Part shown: one piece after another, positions 27,870-35,223 of the stretch
Layout of the letters: every line of letters starts with the position of its first letter
Numbering within the stretch: the first letter of the stretch is position 1
Program-made: the position numbers and the translations under genes
The notes under the pieces: model-generated
The model's database searches: none
The model's input: only the letters and a program-made list of their open reading frames with translations
What the model was told of the DNA's origin: nothing
From: Ferrovibrio sp046297595
GTDB lineage: Bacteria > Pseudomonadota > Alphaproteobacteria > Ferrovibrionales > Ferrovibrionaceae
Assembly (NCBI RefSeq): GCF_046297595.1
Contig: NZ_JBKBHT010000003.1
Location: forward strand, 1 to 64,000
Direction of reading: 5' to 3'
DNA: 64,000 nt

Positions 27870-27892
27870 CCGGGCGCCCATGGCGCCCGGTT
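27870..27892 (+). terminator. Hairpin between dnaK and dnaJ
   Basis: CCGGGCGCC (27870-27878) pairs with GGCGCCCGG (27882-27890) across a three-base loop and is followed by TTTCG. The nine-pair stem with a short T-run may attenuate read-through into dnaJ or protect the dnaK message, allowing more DnaK than DnaJ. Confidence 0.55.
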
Positions 27893-27949
27893 TCGCGTCC
27901 GCCCCATCGCTGAGGGACGGATGCTGGAGAGACCAGAAAGCTTTTTGCG

Positions 27950-29104
27950 ATGGCAGCCAAACGCGACTTTTACGAAATCCTGGGCGTCTCGCGCAGCGCC
28001 ACGCCGGAAGACCTGAAGAAGGCCTTCCGCAAGCTGGCGATGCAGCATCATCCGGATCGCAATCCGGACGACAAGGACGCCGAGCAGAAATTCAAAGAAA
28101 TCAACGAGGCCTATGACGTCCTGAAGGACGAACAGAAGCGCGCGGCCTACGACCAGTACGGCCATGCGGCCTTCGAGGGCGGCATGGGCGCACGCGGCGG
28201 CCCGGGCGGCCAGGGTTTCGACTTCACGTCCTTCTCCGACATCTTCGACGACCTGTTCGGCGAATTCATGGGCGGCGGACGCGGCGGTGCACGCGGCGGC
28301 GGTAATCGTGGTTCCGACCTGCGCTACAATCTCGAGATCACGCTGGAAGACTGCTATCGCGGTAAGGCCGCGACGATCCGCGTGCCGACATCCATCGCCT
28401 GCGAGGCCTGCGACGGCTCGGGCGCCGAGGCCGGCGCGCAGCCGATCGCCTGCCCGACCTGCAAGGGCCACGGCAAGGTGCGCGCGCAGCAGGGCTTCTT
28501 CACCATCGAACGCACCTGCCCCACCTGCGGTGGCGCGGGCCGGGTAATCGAGAAGCCCTGCAAGGTCTGCGGCGGCGCCGGTCGCGTGCACAAGGAAAAG
28601 ACCCTGCAGGTCGATATCCCGCCGGGCGTGGACGAGGGCAACCGCATCCGGCTGGCCGGCGAAGGCGAAGCGGGCCTCCGTGGCGGCAGCGCCGGCGACC
28701 TCTATGTTTTCCTGAGCGTGCAGCCGCACCGGCTGTTCCGCCGCGAGGGCCAGAACCTGCATTGCCGCGTGCCGGTCTCGATGACCACGGCGGCGCTGGG
28801 CGGTGCGGTGGAAGTGCCGACGCTGGATGGCGGCAAGGCCCGCATCACGATTCCCGAAGGCACCCAGACCGGCAAGCAGTTCCGCCTGCGCGGCAAGGGC
28901 ATGCCCTCGCTGCAGCAATCGGGTTTTGGCTCGGGCCATGGCGATCTCTACATCCAGGTGATGGTCGAGACGCCGGTGAAGCTGAGCAAGCGCCAGCGCG
29001 AACTGCTGGAGGAATTTGCCGAGCTGGGCGGCGAGGAAACCAGCCCGGAAAGCTCGGGCTTCTTCGCCAAGGTGAAGGAAATGCTCGGCGGCAAGGCCGA
29101 GTAA
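27950..29104 (+). CDS. dnaJ: Co-chaperone DnaJ (Hsp40)
   Basis: Type I DnaJ of 384 residues: J domain with HPD at 34-36, a Gly/Phe-rich linker, a zinc domain with four CxxCxGxG repeats ('CEACDGSG', 'CPTCKGHG', 'CPTCGGAG', 'CKVCGGAG') and the two C-terminal beta-domains ('VDIPPGVDEGNRIRLAGEGE'). It stimulates DnaK ATPase and delivers clients. The gene ends in a strong terminator at 29108-29134. Confidence 0.99.
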   Translation: MAAKRDFYEILGVSRSATPEDLKKAFRKLAMQHHPDRNPDDKDAEQKFKEINEAYDVLKDEQKRAAYDQYGHAAFEGGMGARGGPGGQGFDFTSFSDIFDDLFGEFMGGGRGGARGGGNRGSDLRYNLEITLEDCYRGKAATIRVPTSIACEACDGSGAEAGAQPIACPTCKGHGKVRAQQGFFTIERTCPTCGGAGRVIEKPCKVCGGAGRVHKEKTLQVDIPPGVDEGNRIRLAGEGEAGLRGGSAGDLYVFLSVQPHRLFRREGQNLHCRVPVSMTTAALGGAVEVPTLDGGKARITIPEGTQTGKQFRLRGKGMPSLQQSGFGSGHGDLYIQVMVETPVKLSKRQRELLEEFAELGGEETSPESSGFFAKVKEMLGGKAE

Positions 29105-29107
29105 GAA

Positions 29108-29134
29108 AAAGGCGCAGGCATTGCCTGCGCCTTT
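29108..29134 (+). terminator. Intrinsic terminator after dnaJ
   Basis: AAAGGCGCAGGC (29108-29119) pairs with GCCTGCGCCTTT (29123-29134), loop ATT. A short T-run follows on the plus strand and an A-run precedes it, so it may work in both directions. Confidence 0.85.
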
Positions 29135-29150
29135 GGTTCCCCGATCTCAG

Positions 29151-29537
29151 AACGACAGCGTCGCCGCGCCGCCCGGCACCACCGGCTGGCTGGCCGCCCT
29201 GGCCGATCCGGCACTCAGCCGCTGTCTGGCGCGGATCCACGAAGACCCGCTGCGCGACTGGACCGTGCCAGCGCTGGCCAGCCTCTGCGGCCTGTCGCGC
29301 AGCAGCCTGGCCGAACGCTTCGAGACCATGCTGCAAACCTCGCCGATGCGTTATGTGCGCGACTGGCGGCTATGCCAGGCCAGCGTGGCGCTCAGCACCA
29401 CCAGCAAGCCGGTGGCCGCCGTGGCATATGACGCCGGCTATGGCACCGAAGCCGCCTTCAGCCGTGCCTTCGCGCGCGCCTATGGCCTGCCGCCGGCGGC
29501 CTGGCGGCAGAACGCGCGGCGTGGCCTGACCGCCTGA
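29151..29537 (+). pseudogene. AraC family regulator, C-terminal remnant
   Basis: The frame encodes only the DNA-binding half of an AraC regulator: 'GWLAALADPALSRCLARIHEDPLRDWTVPALASLCGLSRSSLAERF' and a second helix-turn-helix ending 'DAGYGTEAAFSRAFARAYGLPPAAWR'. Full members of this cupin-AraC group have about 180 further N-terminal residues, but upstream lies the dnaJ terminator, and the only in-frame start is TTG 29121 inside that hairpin. I read this as a truncated gene left after loss of its 5' end. A stand-alone DNA-binding protein cannot be excluded, since the HTH part is intact. Confidence 0.6.
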
Positions 29538-29645
29538 TCCCTGCCCTCCGACTTGGCCCAACCTTGGCCCGCCGCGTGGCGCGGCCTGCGCGTGCCTGCT
29601 AGACTGCCGGCCGGTTTCGATCAGCAGTCCACGGGGAAAAAAGAC

Positions 29646-30458
29646 ATGTCTGCCATCCGCATCGGTATCGTCGGCATCGCCGGCCGCATGGGCCAGACGC
29701 TGGTGCGCGAAGTGGCGCAGACCAAGGGCTGTGTGCTGGCCGGCGGCACCGAACTGGCCGGCTCGCCCGCCCTGGGCAAGGATCCCGGCGAACTGGCCGG
29801 CATCGGGCCGGCCGGCGTGACGATCATCGACGATGCCGCGCAGATGTTCGGCAACGTGGACGTGGTGCTGGATTTCACCGTGCCCGCCGCCCTGCCCCGC
29901 CATGCAGCGCTGGCCGCCCAGGGCAAGACCGCCTATGTGGTCGGCACCACCGGGCTGGAGCCGCAGCATTTCGAGGCGCTGGAGAAGGCCGCCCATCACT
30001 GCGCCATCGTGCAGGGCTACAACATGAGCTTAGGGGTGAACCTGCTGGCCGGCCTGACCCGCCAGCTCGCGGCCTCGCTGGGCGAGGACTGGGATATCGA
30101 GATCGTGGAGATGCATCACCGCATGAAGGTGGACGCGCCGAGCGGCACCGCCATCCTGCTGGGCGAGATGGCCGCACTCGGCCGTGGCATTCCGCTGGAC
30201 AAGAACGCCGAGCGTGGCCGCGACGGCATCACCGGCGCGCGCAAGAAGGGTGCGATCGGCTTCGCGGCCCTGCGCGGCGGCAACGTGGCCGGCGAGCATA
30301 CCGTGATCTTCGCCGCCGACAACGAGCGCATCGAACTGAGCCACAAGGCGACCGACCGCGGCATCTTCACCCGCGGCGCCCTGCGCGCCGCCGTATGGGT
30401 GCATGGCAAGCCGCCGGGCCTGTATCGCATGGCCGACGTGCTGGGCATGGCTGGCTGA
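29646..30458 (+). CDS. dapB: 4-hydroxy-tetrahydrodipicolinate reductase
   Basis: DapB of 270 residues, the NAD(P)H-dependent step of the lysine/diaminopimelate pathway. The dinucleotide-binding 'IGIVGIAGRMGQTL' is at 5-18. The catalytic segment 'EIVEMHHRMKVDAPSGTAILL' carries the paired His and the Lys of the active site. 'GGNVAGEHTVIFA' is typical near residue 215. The start follows GGGGAAAAAAGAC. The upstream neighbours are dnaJ and the AraC remnant, a common alphaproteobacterial order. Confidence 0.97.
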   Translation: MSAIRIGIVGIAGRMGQTLVREVAQTKGCVLAGGTELAGSPALGKDPGELAGIGPAGVTIIDDAAQMFGNVDVVLDFTVPAALPRHAALAAQGKTAYVVGTTGLEPQHFEALEKAAHHCAIVQGYNMSLGVNLLAGLTRQLAASLGEDWDIEIVEMHHRMKVDAPSGTAILLGEMAALGRGIPLDKNAERGRDGITGARKKGAIGFAALRGGNVAGEHTVIFAADNERIELSHKATDRGIFTRGALRAAVWVHGKPPGLYRMADVLGMAG

Positions 30459-30553
30459 TTGGGGCCGGCTAAAATACTTCGGCCAGCGGCGAAGCATTTC
30501 CGCAAGACATTCGGCACACGAGACGGCATCCTCGGCATCAGAGGAGATGCCCG

Positions 30554-30898
30554 ATGATTGCCGTGATTTTCGAAGTCTGGCCCGATGGCGAGGACGGCCG
30601 GACGGAATACCTGGATATCGCCGCCGGCCTGCGGCCGGAGCTGGCCAAGGTGGATGGCTTCATCAGCGTCGAGCGGTTCAGCTCGCTGACCGAGCCGGGC
30701 AAGATGCTCTCGCTGTCGTTCTGGCGCGACGAGGATGCCGTGAAGGCCTGGCGCAACCAGCACCATCACCGCATGGCGCAGACCAAGGGGCGCGGCGGCG
30801 TGTTCCGCAATTATCGCCTGCGCGTGGCCCATGTGCTGCGCGATTACGGCATGGACGAGCGGCGCGAGCAGGCGCCGGAAGAATTCCGCAACCGGTGA
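30554..30898 (+). CDS. Antibiotic biosynthesis monooxygenase (ABM) family protein
   Basis: Small protein of 114 residues with the ferredoxin-like ABM fold: 'VIFEVWPDGEDGRTEYLDIAAGLRPELAKVDGFISVERF', 'MLSLSFWRDEDAVKAWRNQHHHRMAQTKGR' and 'YRLRVAHVLRDYGMDERREQ'. The last pattern is shared with many stand-alone, functionally undefined ABM proteins. A cofactor-independent oxygenase or heme-related role is possible but not shown. It follows dapB by 95 bp with GAGGAG before its start. Confidence 0.85.
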   Translation: MIAVIFEVWPDGEDGRTEYLDIAAGLRPELAKVDGFISVERFSSLTEPGKMLSLSFWRDEDAVKAWRNQHHHRMAQTKGRGGVFRNYRLRVAHVLRDYGMDERREQAPEEFRNR

Positions 30899-30914
30899 GC
30901 AAAATGATGGTAGG

Positions 30915-31424
30915 TCAGATGCTGTCGAGCGGGCGCAGGCCGGCGCCGGGCGGAATGCGCCAGCGCACCAGCACCTCACGCAGGGCATCGGCCAGCACGC
31001 GGCGCTCGTCGGGGCTCAAGAAAGCGCCCAGGGTCAACGCGCGGCCATGGCTCCATAGCCGCAGCGGCGAGGCATCGTCCTCGGCATCGCATTCGACCCG
31101 CAGCCAGTAGGGCTGCAGCCGCCAGGCCTTTTCGTTGCCCTTGGCATCGATGCGGCGCACCTCCAGCGCATCCTGGTCCAGACGGATGATCTCGCGCGCC
31201 CGGGCCTGGCCATAGCTGTAGCGGAAGGCCAGCCAGAGCAGCAGCACGTCCAGGCCGAAGAAACCGAAGACCGGCCAGGCGCCGATGGCCCAGAAGGCGA
31301 TGCCGGCGGCGAAATTCACCAGGGCAAAGAACACCATCAGGATGGTGAAGCCGCGCGATCCCAGCGAGCGGTAGGGCTTCAGCTCGATCTCGAAAACCGG
31401 TGGTATCCGGCGGGCGTCGGTCAT
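30915..31424 (-). CDS. DUF2244 membrane protein
   Basis: A 169-residue protein with two adjacent hydrophobic helices (about 22-65: 'ILMVFFALVNFAAGIAFWAIGAWPVFGFFGLDVLLLWLAF') followed by a beta-rich domain ('RYSYGQARAREIIRLDQDALEVRR', 'FLSPDERRVLADALREVL'). This is the DUF2244 pattern found throughout Alphaproteobacteria; function unknown. The start at ATG 31424 fits the family beginning 'PPVFEIELKPYRSLGSRGF'. It is divergent from the threonine ammonia-lyase gene. Confidence 0.88.
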   Translation of the reverse strand: MTDARRIPPVFEIELKPYRSLGSRGFTILMVFFALVNFAAGIAFWAIGAWPVFGFFGLDVLLLWLAFRYSYGQARAREIIRLDQDALEVRRIDAKGNEKAWRLQPYWLRVECDAEDDASPLRLWSHGRALTLGAFLSPDERRVLADALREVLVRWRIPPGAGLRPLDSI

Positions 31425-31541
31425 GGCCTTTAAACTAGACCGGACGATCCGCCCCGCCAAGTGCGGATCAAGCCGGCCCGTGACCCCGGCATCAGGCTCG
31501 ATTATAGTCCTTTTATCAATCTGTTGTGCCGGATGGAGTCC

Positions 31542-32768
31542 ATGACCTCGCTTGCCCCGATGATCGGCCTGGCCGATGTGCGCACCGCCGCCGACCGTAT
31601 CCGCGGCGCGGTGGCCGAGACGCCCTGCCTGCATTCGCGCACGCTTTCCAGCCTCACCGGCGCCGAGGTGTGGCTGAAATTCGAGAACCACCAGTTCACC
31701 GCCAGCTTCAAGGAGCGCGGCGCGCTGAACAAGCTGCTGCAGCTTTCCGACGATGAGCGCAAACGCGGCGTGATTGCCATGTCGGCCGGCAACCATGCCC
31801 AGGGCGTGGCCTATCATGCCGGGCGCCTAGGGATTCCCGCCACCATCGTGATGCCGACCATCACGCCATACGTGAAGGTGCGCCATGTGCGCGCTTTCGG
31901 CGCCCGCGTGGTGATCGAGGGCGACACGCTGGTGGAGGCCGCGACCAAGGCCCGCGCGCTGGCCGAGGCCGAAGGCTTGGTCTTCGTCCACCCCTATGAC
32001 GATCCCGCCATCATGGCCGGCCAGGGCACGCTGGCGCTGGAGATGCTGGCGCAGGCGCCGACCCTGCAGGACCTGATCGTGCCGGTGGGCGGCGGCGGCC
32101 TGATCGCCGGCATGGCGGTGGCGGCCAGGGCGTTGAAACCAGACCTGCGCATCTTCGGCGTGGAATCCGAACTCTACACCGCGATGTACCAGGAGATGCA
32201 TGGCCTGCCGGTGCATGTGGGCGGCGTGTCGATCGCGGAAGGCATTTCCGTGCGCGATATCGGCCGCGCGCCCATCGAGGTGGCGCGCAAGCTGGTGGAA
32301 GACGTGCTGATCGCCCGCGAGGCCGATATCGAACGCGCCATCGTGGCGCTGGTGGAAATCGAGAAGACCGTCACCGAGGGCGCGGGTGCCGCCGGCCTGG
32401 CCGCCCTGCTCGCCCATCCGGAACGCTTCAAAGGCCGGCATGTTGGCATCGTGCTGTCGGGCGGCAACATCGATACCCGCCTGCTCGCCTCCGTGCTGAT
32501 GCGCGGGCTGGTGCGCGACGGGCGGCTGGCCCGCATCATCGTGATGAGCGACGACGCGCCGGGCCGGCTGGCCAAGGCGGCCGGCGTGATCGGGGCGGCC
32601 GGCGTGAACATCGTGGAAGTGGCGCACCAGCGCCTGTTCACCCTGGCCTCGGCCAAGGCCACCGAGATCGAATTCGTGGTGGAGGCGCGCGACCGCGCCC
32701 ATCTGGAAGACCTGCTGCTGGCCCTGGCCGCCGCCGGCCTGCCGGCCAAGATCGAAGAGCCGGATTAA
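31542..32768 (+). CDS. Threonine ammonia-lyase with ACT domain
   Basis: PLP enzyme of 408 residues that deaminates threonine (and serine) to a 2-oxo acid and ammonia. Lys57 in 'ASFKERGALN' binds PLP, 'GGGGLIAG' binds the phosphate, and an ACT domain follows from about 325 ('ARIIVMSDDAPGRLAKAAGVIG'). The short, single-ACT form resembles the catabolic or 'TdcB-like' group with ACT, while biosynthetic IlvA has a larger regulatory part, so the symbol is left open. ATG 31533 is an alternative start. Confidence 0.92.
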   Translation: MTSLAPMIGLADVRTAADRIRGAVAETPCLHSRTLSSLTGAEVWLKFENHQFTASFKERGALNKLLQLSDDERKRGVIAMSAGNHAQGVAYHAGRLGIPATIVMPTITPYVKVRHVRAFGARVVIEGDTLVEAATKARALAEAEGLVFVHPYDDPAIMAGQGTLALEMLAQAPTLQDLIVPVGGGGLIAGMAVAARALKPDLRIFGVESELYTAMYQEMHGLPVHVGGVSIAEGISVRDIGRAPIEVARKLVEDVLIAREADIERAIVALVEIEKTVTEGAGAAGLAALLAHPERFKGRHVGIVLSGGNIDTRLLASVLMRGLVRDGRLARIIVMSDDAPGRLAKAAGVIGAAGVNIVEVAHQRLFTLASAKATEIEFVVEARDRAHLEDLLLALAAAGLPAKIEEPD

Positions 32769-32773
32769 CGTAG

Positions 32774-32802
32774 CGTCATGCCAACGTCATGGCCGCGTCA
32801 TG
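32774..32802. repeat. Three CGTCATG direct repeats, 11-bp period
   Basis: CGTCATG occurs at 32774-32780, 32785-32791 and 32796-32802, exactly 11 bp apart, so the copies fall on nearly the same face of the helix. They lie just after the ammonia-lyase stop and 57 bp before the SDR gene, a good place for an activator or repressor acting on the SDR operon. Confidence 0.6.
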
Positions 32803-32858
32803 TTTGCCGCGCCCATGAAAAGCCGGCTATCCTTCCCCCATAATCACGGGAGGACATC

Positions 32859-33620
32859 ATGGGCCGCGTTGCCAACAAAGTCGCGCTGATCACCGGCGGA
32901 GCCTCGGGTCTGGGCAAAGCCACCGCCATCATGATGGCGAAGGAAGGCGCCAAGGTCGCCATCGCCGACCGCAACCTGGATGGCGCGCGCGCCGTGGCCG
33001 ACGAGATCGGCAAGAATGCCATCGCCGTCAACCTGGACGTGACCAGCGAGCAGCAGTGGATTTCCGCGCTGGACGTGGTGGAAGCCGCCTTCGGCAAACT
33101 GAACGTGATGGTGCATTCCGCCGGCGTGGGCGTGCTGAAAAGCGTGGAGGATATCAGCGTCGAGGAATGGCACTTCGTGCATAACGTGAATCTGCACGGC
33201 CCCTTCCTGGGCATCAAGCACGGCCTGCCGCGCATGAAGGCCCATGCGCCGGGCTCGATCATGATCATCTCCTCCGTCTCGGGCATCATCGCCGGACATA
33301 ACATGTCGGCCTACAACACCTCGAAGGCCGGCGCGCGCATGCTGGCCAAGACCACGGCTTTGCATTGCGCCAAGCGCAAATACGACATCCGCTGCAACTC
33401 GGTGCATCCTACCTTCATCGACACGCCGATGGTGCAGAGCATGATCTATGGTGGCGGCGACCCGGCCCTGGTGCGCCAGAAGCTGGAATCGCAGGTGCCG
33501 CTGGGCAAGCTGGGCGAGCCCGACGACGTGGCGAGCTGCATCCTCTATCTCGCTTCGGATGAATCCAAATTCGTCACCGGCGCCGAATTCGTGATCGACG
33601 GCGGCATCACCGCGCAATAG
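32859..33620 (+). CDS. SDR family NAD(P)-dependent oxidoreductase
   Basis: Short-chain dehydrogenase of 253 residues. The cofactor motif 'TGGASGLGKA' is at 12-21, Asp60 in 'NLDVTS', and 'NVMVHSAGVG' replaces the usual NNAG, with His-Ser in place of Asn-Asn. Catalytic Ser139, Tyr152 and Lys156 ('AYNTSKAG') are all present. The end 'VTGAEFVIDGGITAQ' is typical. Possible substrates are cyclic or 3-hydroxy alcohols. It heads an operon with an alpha/beta hydrolase and a glutamine amidotransferase. Confidence 0.9.
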   Translation: MGRVANKVALITGGASGLGKATAIMMAKEGAKVAIADRNLDGARAVADEIGKNAIAVNLDVTSEQQWISALDVVEAAFGKLNVMVHSAGVGVLKSVEDISVEEWHFVHNVNLHGPFLGIKHGLPRMKAHAPGSIMIISSVSGIIAGHNMSAYNTSKAGARMLAKTTALHCAKRKYDIRCNSVHPTFIDTPMVQSMIYGGGDPALVRQKLESQVPLGKLGEPDDVASCILYLASDESKFVTGAEFVIDGGITAQ

Positions 33621-33629
33621 GAGGACGGC

Positions 33630-34436
33630 ATGCCGCAGATCGAGGTCAACGGCACACGCCTCTATTACGAGGATACCGGCCCGGGTAGCACTGGCGAAAC
33701 CATCGTGTTCAGCCATGGCCTGCTGTGGGATGCGGAACTCTTCGCGTCGCAGCTGGCGCATCTGAAAGACCGCTATCGCGTGATCGCCTACGACCATCGC
33801 GGCCAGGGGCGCAGCGCCGACGACCCGGCCAGCAGCATCGGCATGGAGACCGTGTATCAGGATGCCGTCGCGCTGATCGAGAAGCTGGCCATCGGCCCGG
33901 TGCATTTTGCCGGGCTGTCCATGGGCGGTTTCGTCGCCATGCGGCTGGGCGCAAGGCGGCCCGACCTGGTGCGGTCGCTGATCCTGATGGAGACCTCGGC
34001 CGACCCCGAACCACCTGAGAATGTGCCGAAATACCGCAAACTGAATTTCGTCGCGCGCTGGCTGGGATTAGGCCTGGTGGCCGGCAAGGTGATGCCGATC
34101 ATGTTCAGTCAGGATTTCCTGACCGATCCGGCGTGCGCGGCCGAACGTTCGCATTGGCGGGCCAAGCTGGTGGCCAACCGGCGCAGCATCTGGCGCGCGG
34201 TGAACGGCGTGATCGACCGCACCGGCGTCTATGACGAGCTGGGCCGCATCCGCTGCCCCGTCCTGGTGGTGGTGGGCGATCAGGATGTGGCCACCGTGCC
34301 GGCCAAAGCCGAGCGCATCCATGCCGCCATCCCGCAATCCCGGCTGGTCAGGATCGCCAAAGCCGGGCATAGTTCCTCGGTCGAACAGCCGGTTGCGGTG
34401 AATGCCGCGCTGGACGGTTTCCTGAAGGATCTCTGA
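33630..34436 (+). CDS. Alpha/beta hydrolase
   Basis: Serine hydrolase of 268 residues. The nucleophile elbow 'GLSMGGFVAMRLG' (Ser near 95), oxyanion 'FSHGLLWD', acid in 'VVGDQDVATVP' and His in 'AGHSSSVEQP' form the catalytic set. It resembles 3-oxoadipate enol-lactonase-type hydrolases, and the real substrate is unknown. It begins 9 bp after the SDR stop with GGAGG before the start, so the two are co-translated from one message. Confidence 0.9.
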   Translation: MPQIEVNGTRLYYEDTGPGSTGETIVFSHGLLWDAELFASQLAHLKDRYRVIAYDHRGQGRSADDPASSIGMETVYQDAVALIEKLAIGPVHFAGLSMGGFVAMRLGARRPDLVRSLILMETSADPEPPENVPKYRKLNFVARWLGLGLVAGKVMPIMFSQDFLTDPACAAERSHWRAKLVANRRSIWRAVNGVIDRTGVYDELGRIRCPVLVVVGDQDVATVPAKAERIHAAIPQSRLVRIAKAGHSSSVEQPVAVNAALDGFLKDL

Positions 34437-34443
34437 AACGGAC

Positions 34444-35223
34444 ATGCATCACGGACCACGACAGGACGACGGGACTCCCCAGCCCGCGATCCTGATGATC
34501 GTCCACCAGGAAAGCTCCGATCCGGGCCGGATCGGCGAAATGCTGCGTGCACGCGGCTATCACCTCGATATCCGCCGGCCCTGCCTGGGGCAGGAGCTGC
34601 CCGCGACGATGGCGCATCACGAAGGCTGCGTGGTGTTCGGCGGGCCGATGAGCGCCAACGACGACCACCTGGATTTCATCCGCAGCGAGCTGGATTTCAT
34701 CCCGCGCGCCGTGGCGAGCGGCAAACCCTATCTGGGCGTCTGCCTCGGCGCGCAGCTGCTGGCCCGGGCCGGCGGCGCCAAGGTGGCCCCGCATCCCGAT
34801 GGCTGGCACGAGATCGGCTATTACGCGGTGAAGGCCACGCCGCGCGGCCGCGCCTTCTTCCCCGAGCAATTGCATATCTTCCAATGGCACGGCGAAGGCT
34901 TCGAGCTTCCGCGCGGCGCCGTGCGGCTGGCTTCCACCAACTGGTTCCCCAATCAGGCGATGCGGATCGGCGAGACCGCCTTCGGCCTGCAATTCCATCC
35001 GGAAGTGACCGAGACGGTGATGCGCCGCTGGACGCAGTTCGCCGGGCACCGGCTGGTGCTGCCCGGCGCGCAGGCACGCGACCTGCAGCGGGCCTATTGC
35101 CAGCGCTTTGACGCCGGCATCGCCGCCTGGCTGGACGGTTTCCTGGATCGCTGGCTAAACGTCGCGGACCAGGATGGCGGCAAAGAAGCCGTCCGTGCCG
35201 TGGCGGGCGGGCGTCAGGTTTAA
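34444..35223 (+). CDS. Class I glutamine amidotransferase-like protein
   Basis: GATase1-fold protein of 259 residues, similar to GMP-synthase-like amidotransferases. The nucleophile elbow 'YLGVCLGAQLLARAGG' contains the Cys (about 100), and 'FGLQFHPEVTE' holds the His and Glu of the triad. Stand-alone members include gamma-glutamyl hydrolases and amide-transfer enzymes. It starts 7 bp after the hydrolase stop. Its last 69 bp overlap the convergent RsmB-type gene, an unusually long overlap. Confidence 0.88.
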   Translation: MHHGPRQDDGTPQPAILMIVHQESSDPGRIGEMLRARGYHLDIRRPCLGQELPATMAHHEGCVVFGGPMSANDDHLDFIRSELDFIPRAVASGKPYLGVCLGAQLLARAGGAKVAPHPDGWHEIGYYAVKATPRGRAFFPEQLHIFQWHGEGFELPRGAVRLASTNWFPNQAMRIGETAFGLQFHPEVTETVMRRWTQFAGHRLVLPGAQARDLQRAYCQRFDAGIAAWLDGFLDRWLNVADQDGGKEAVRAVAGGRQV

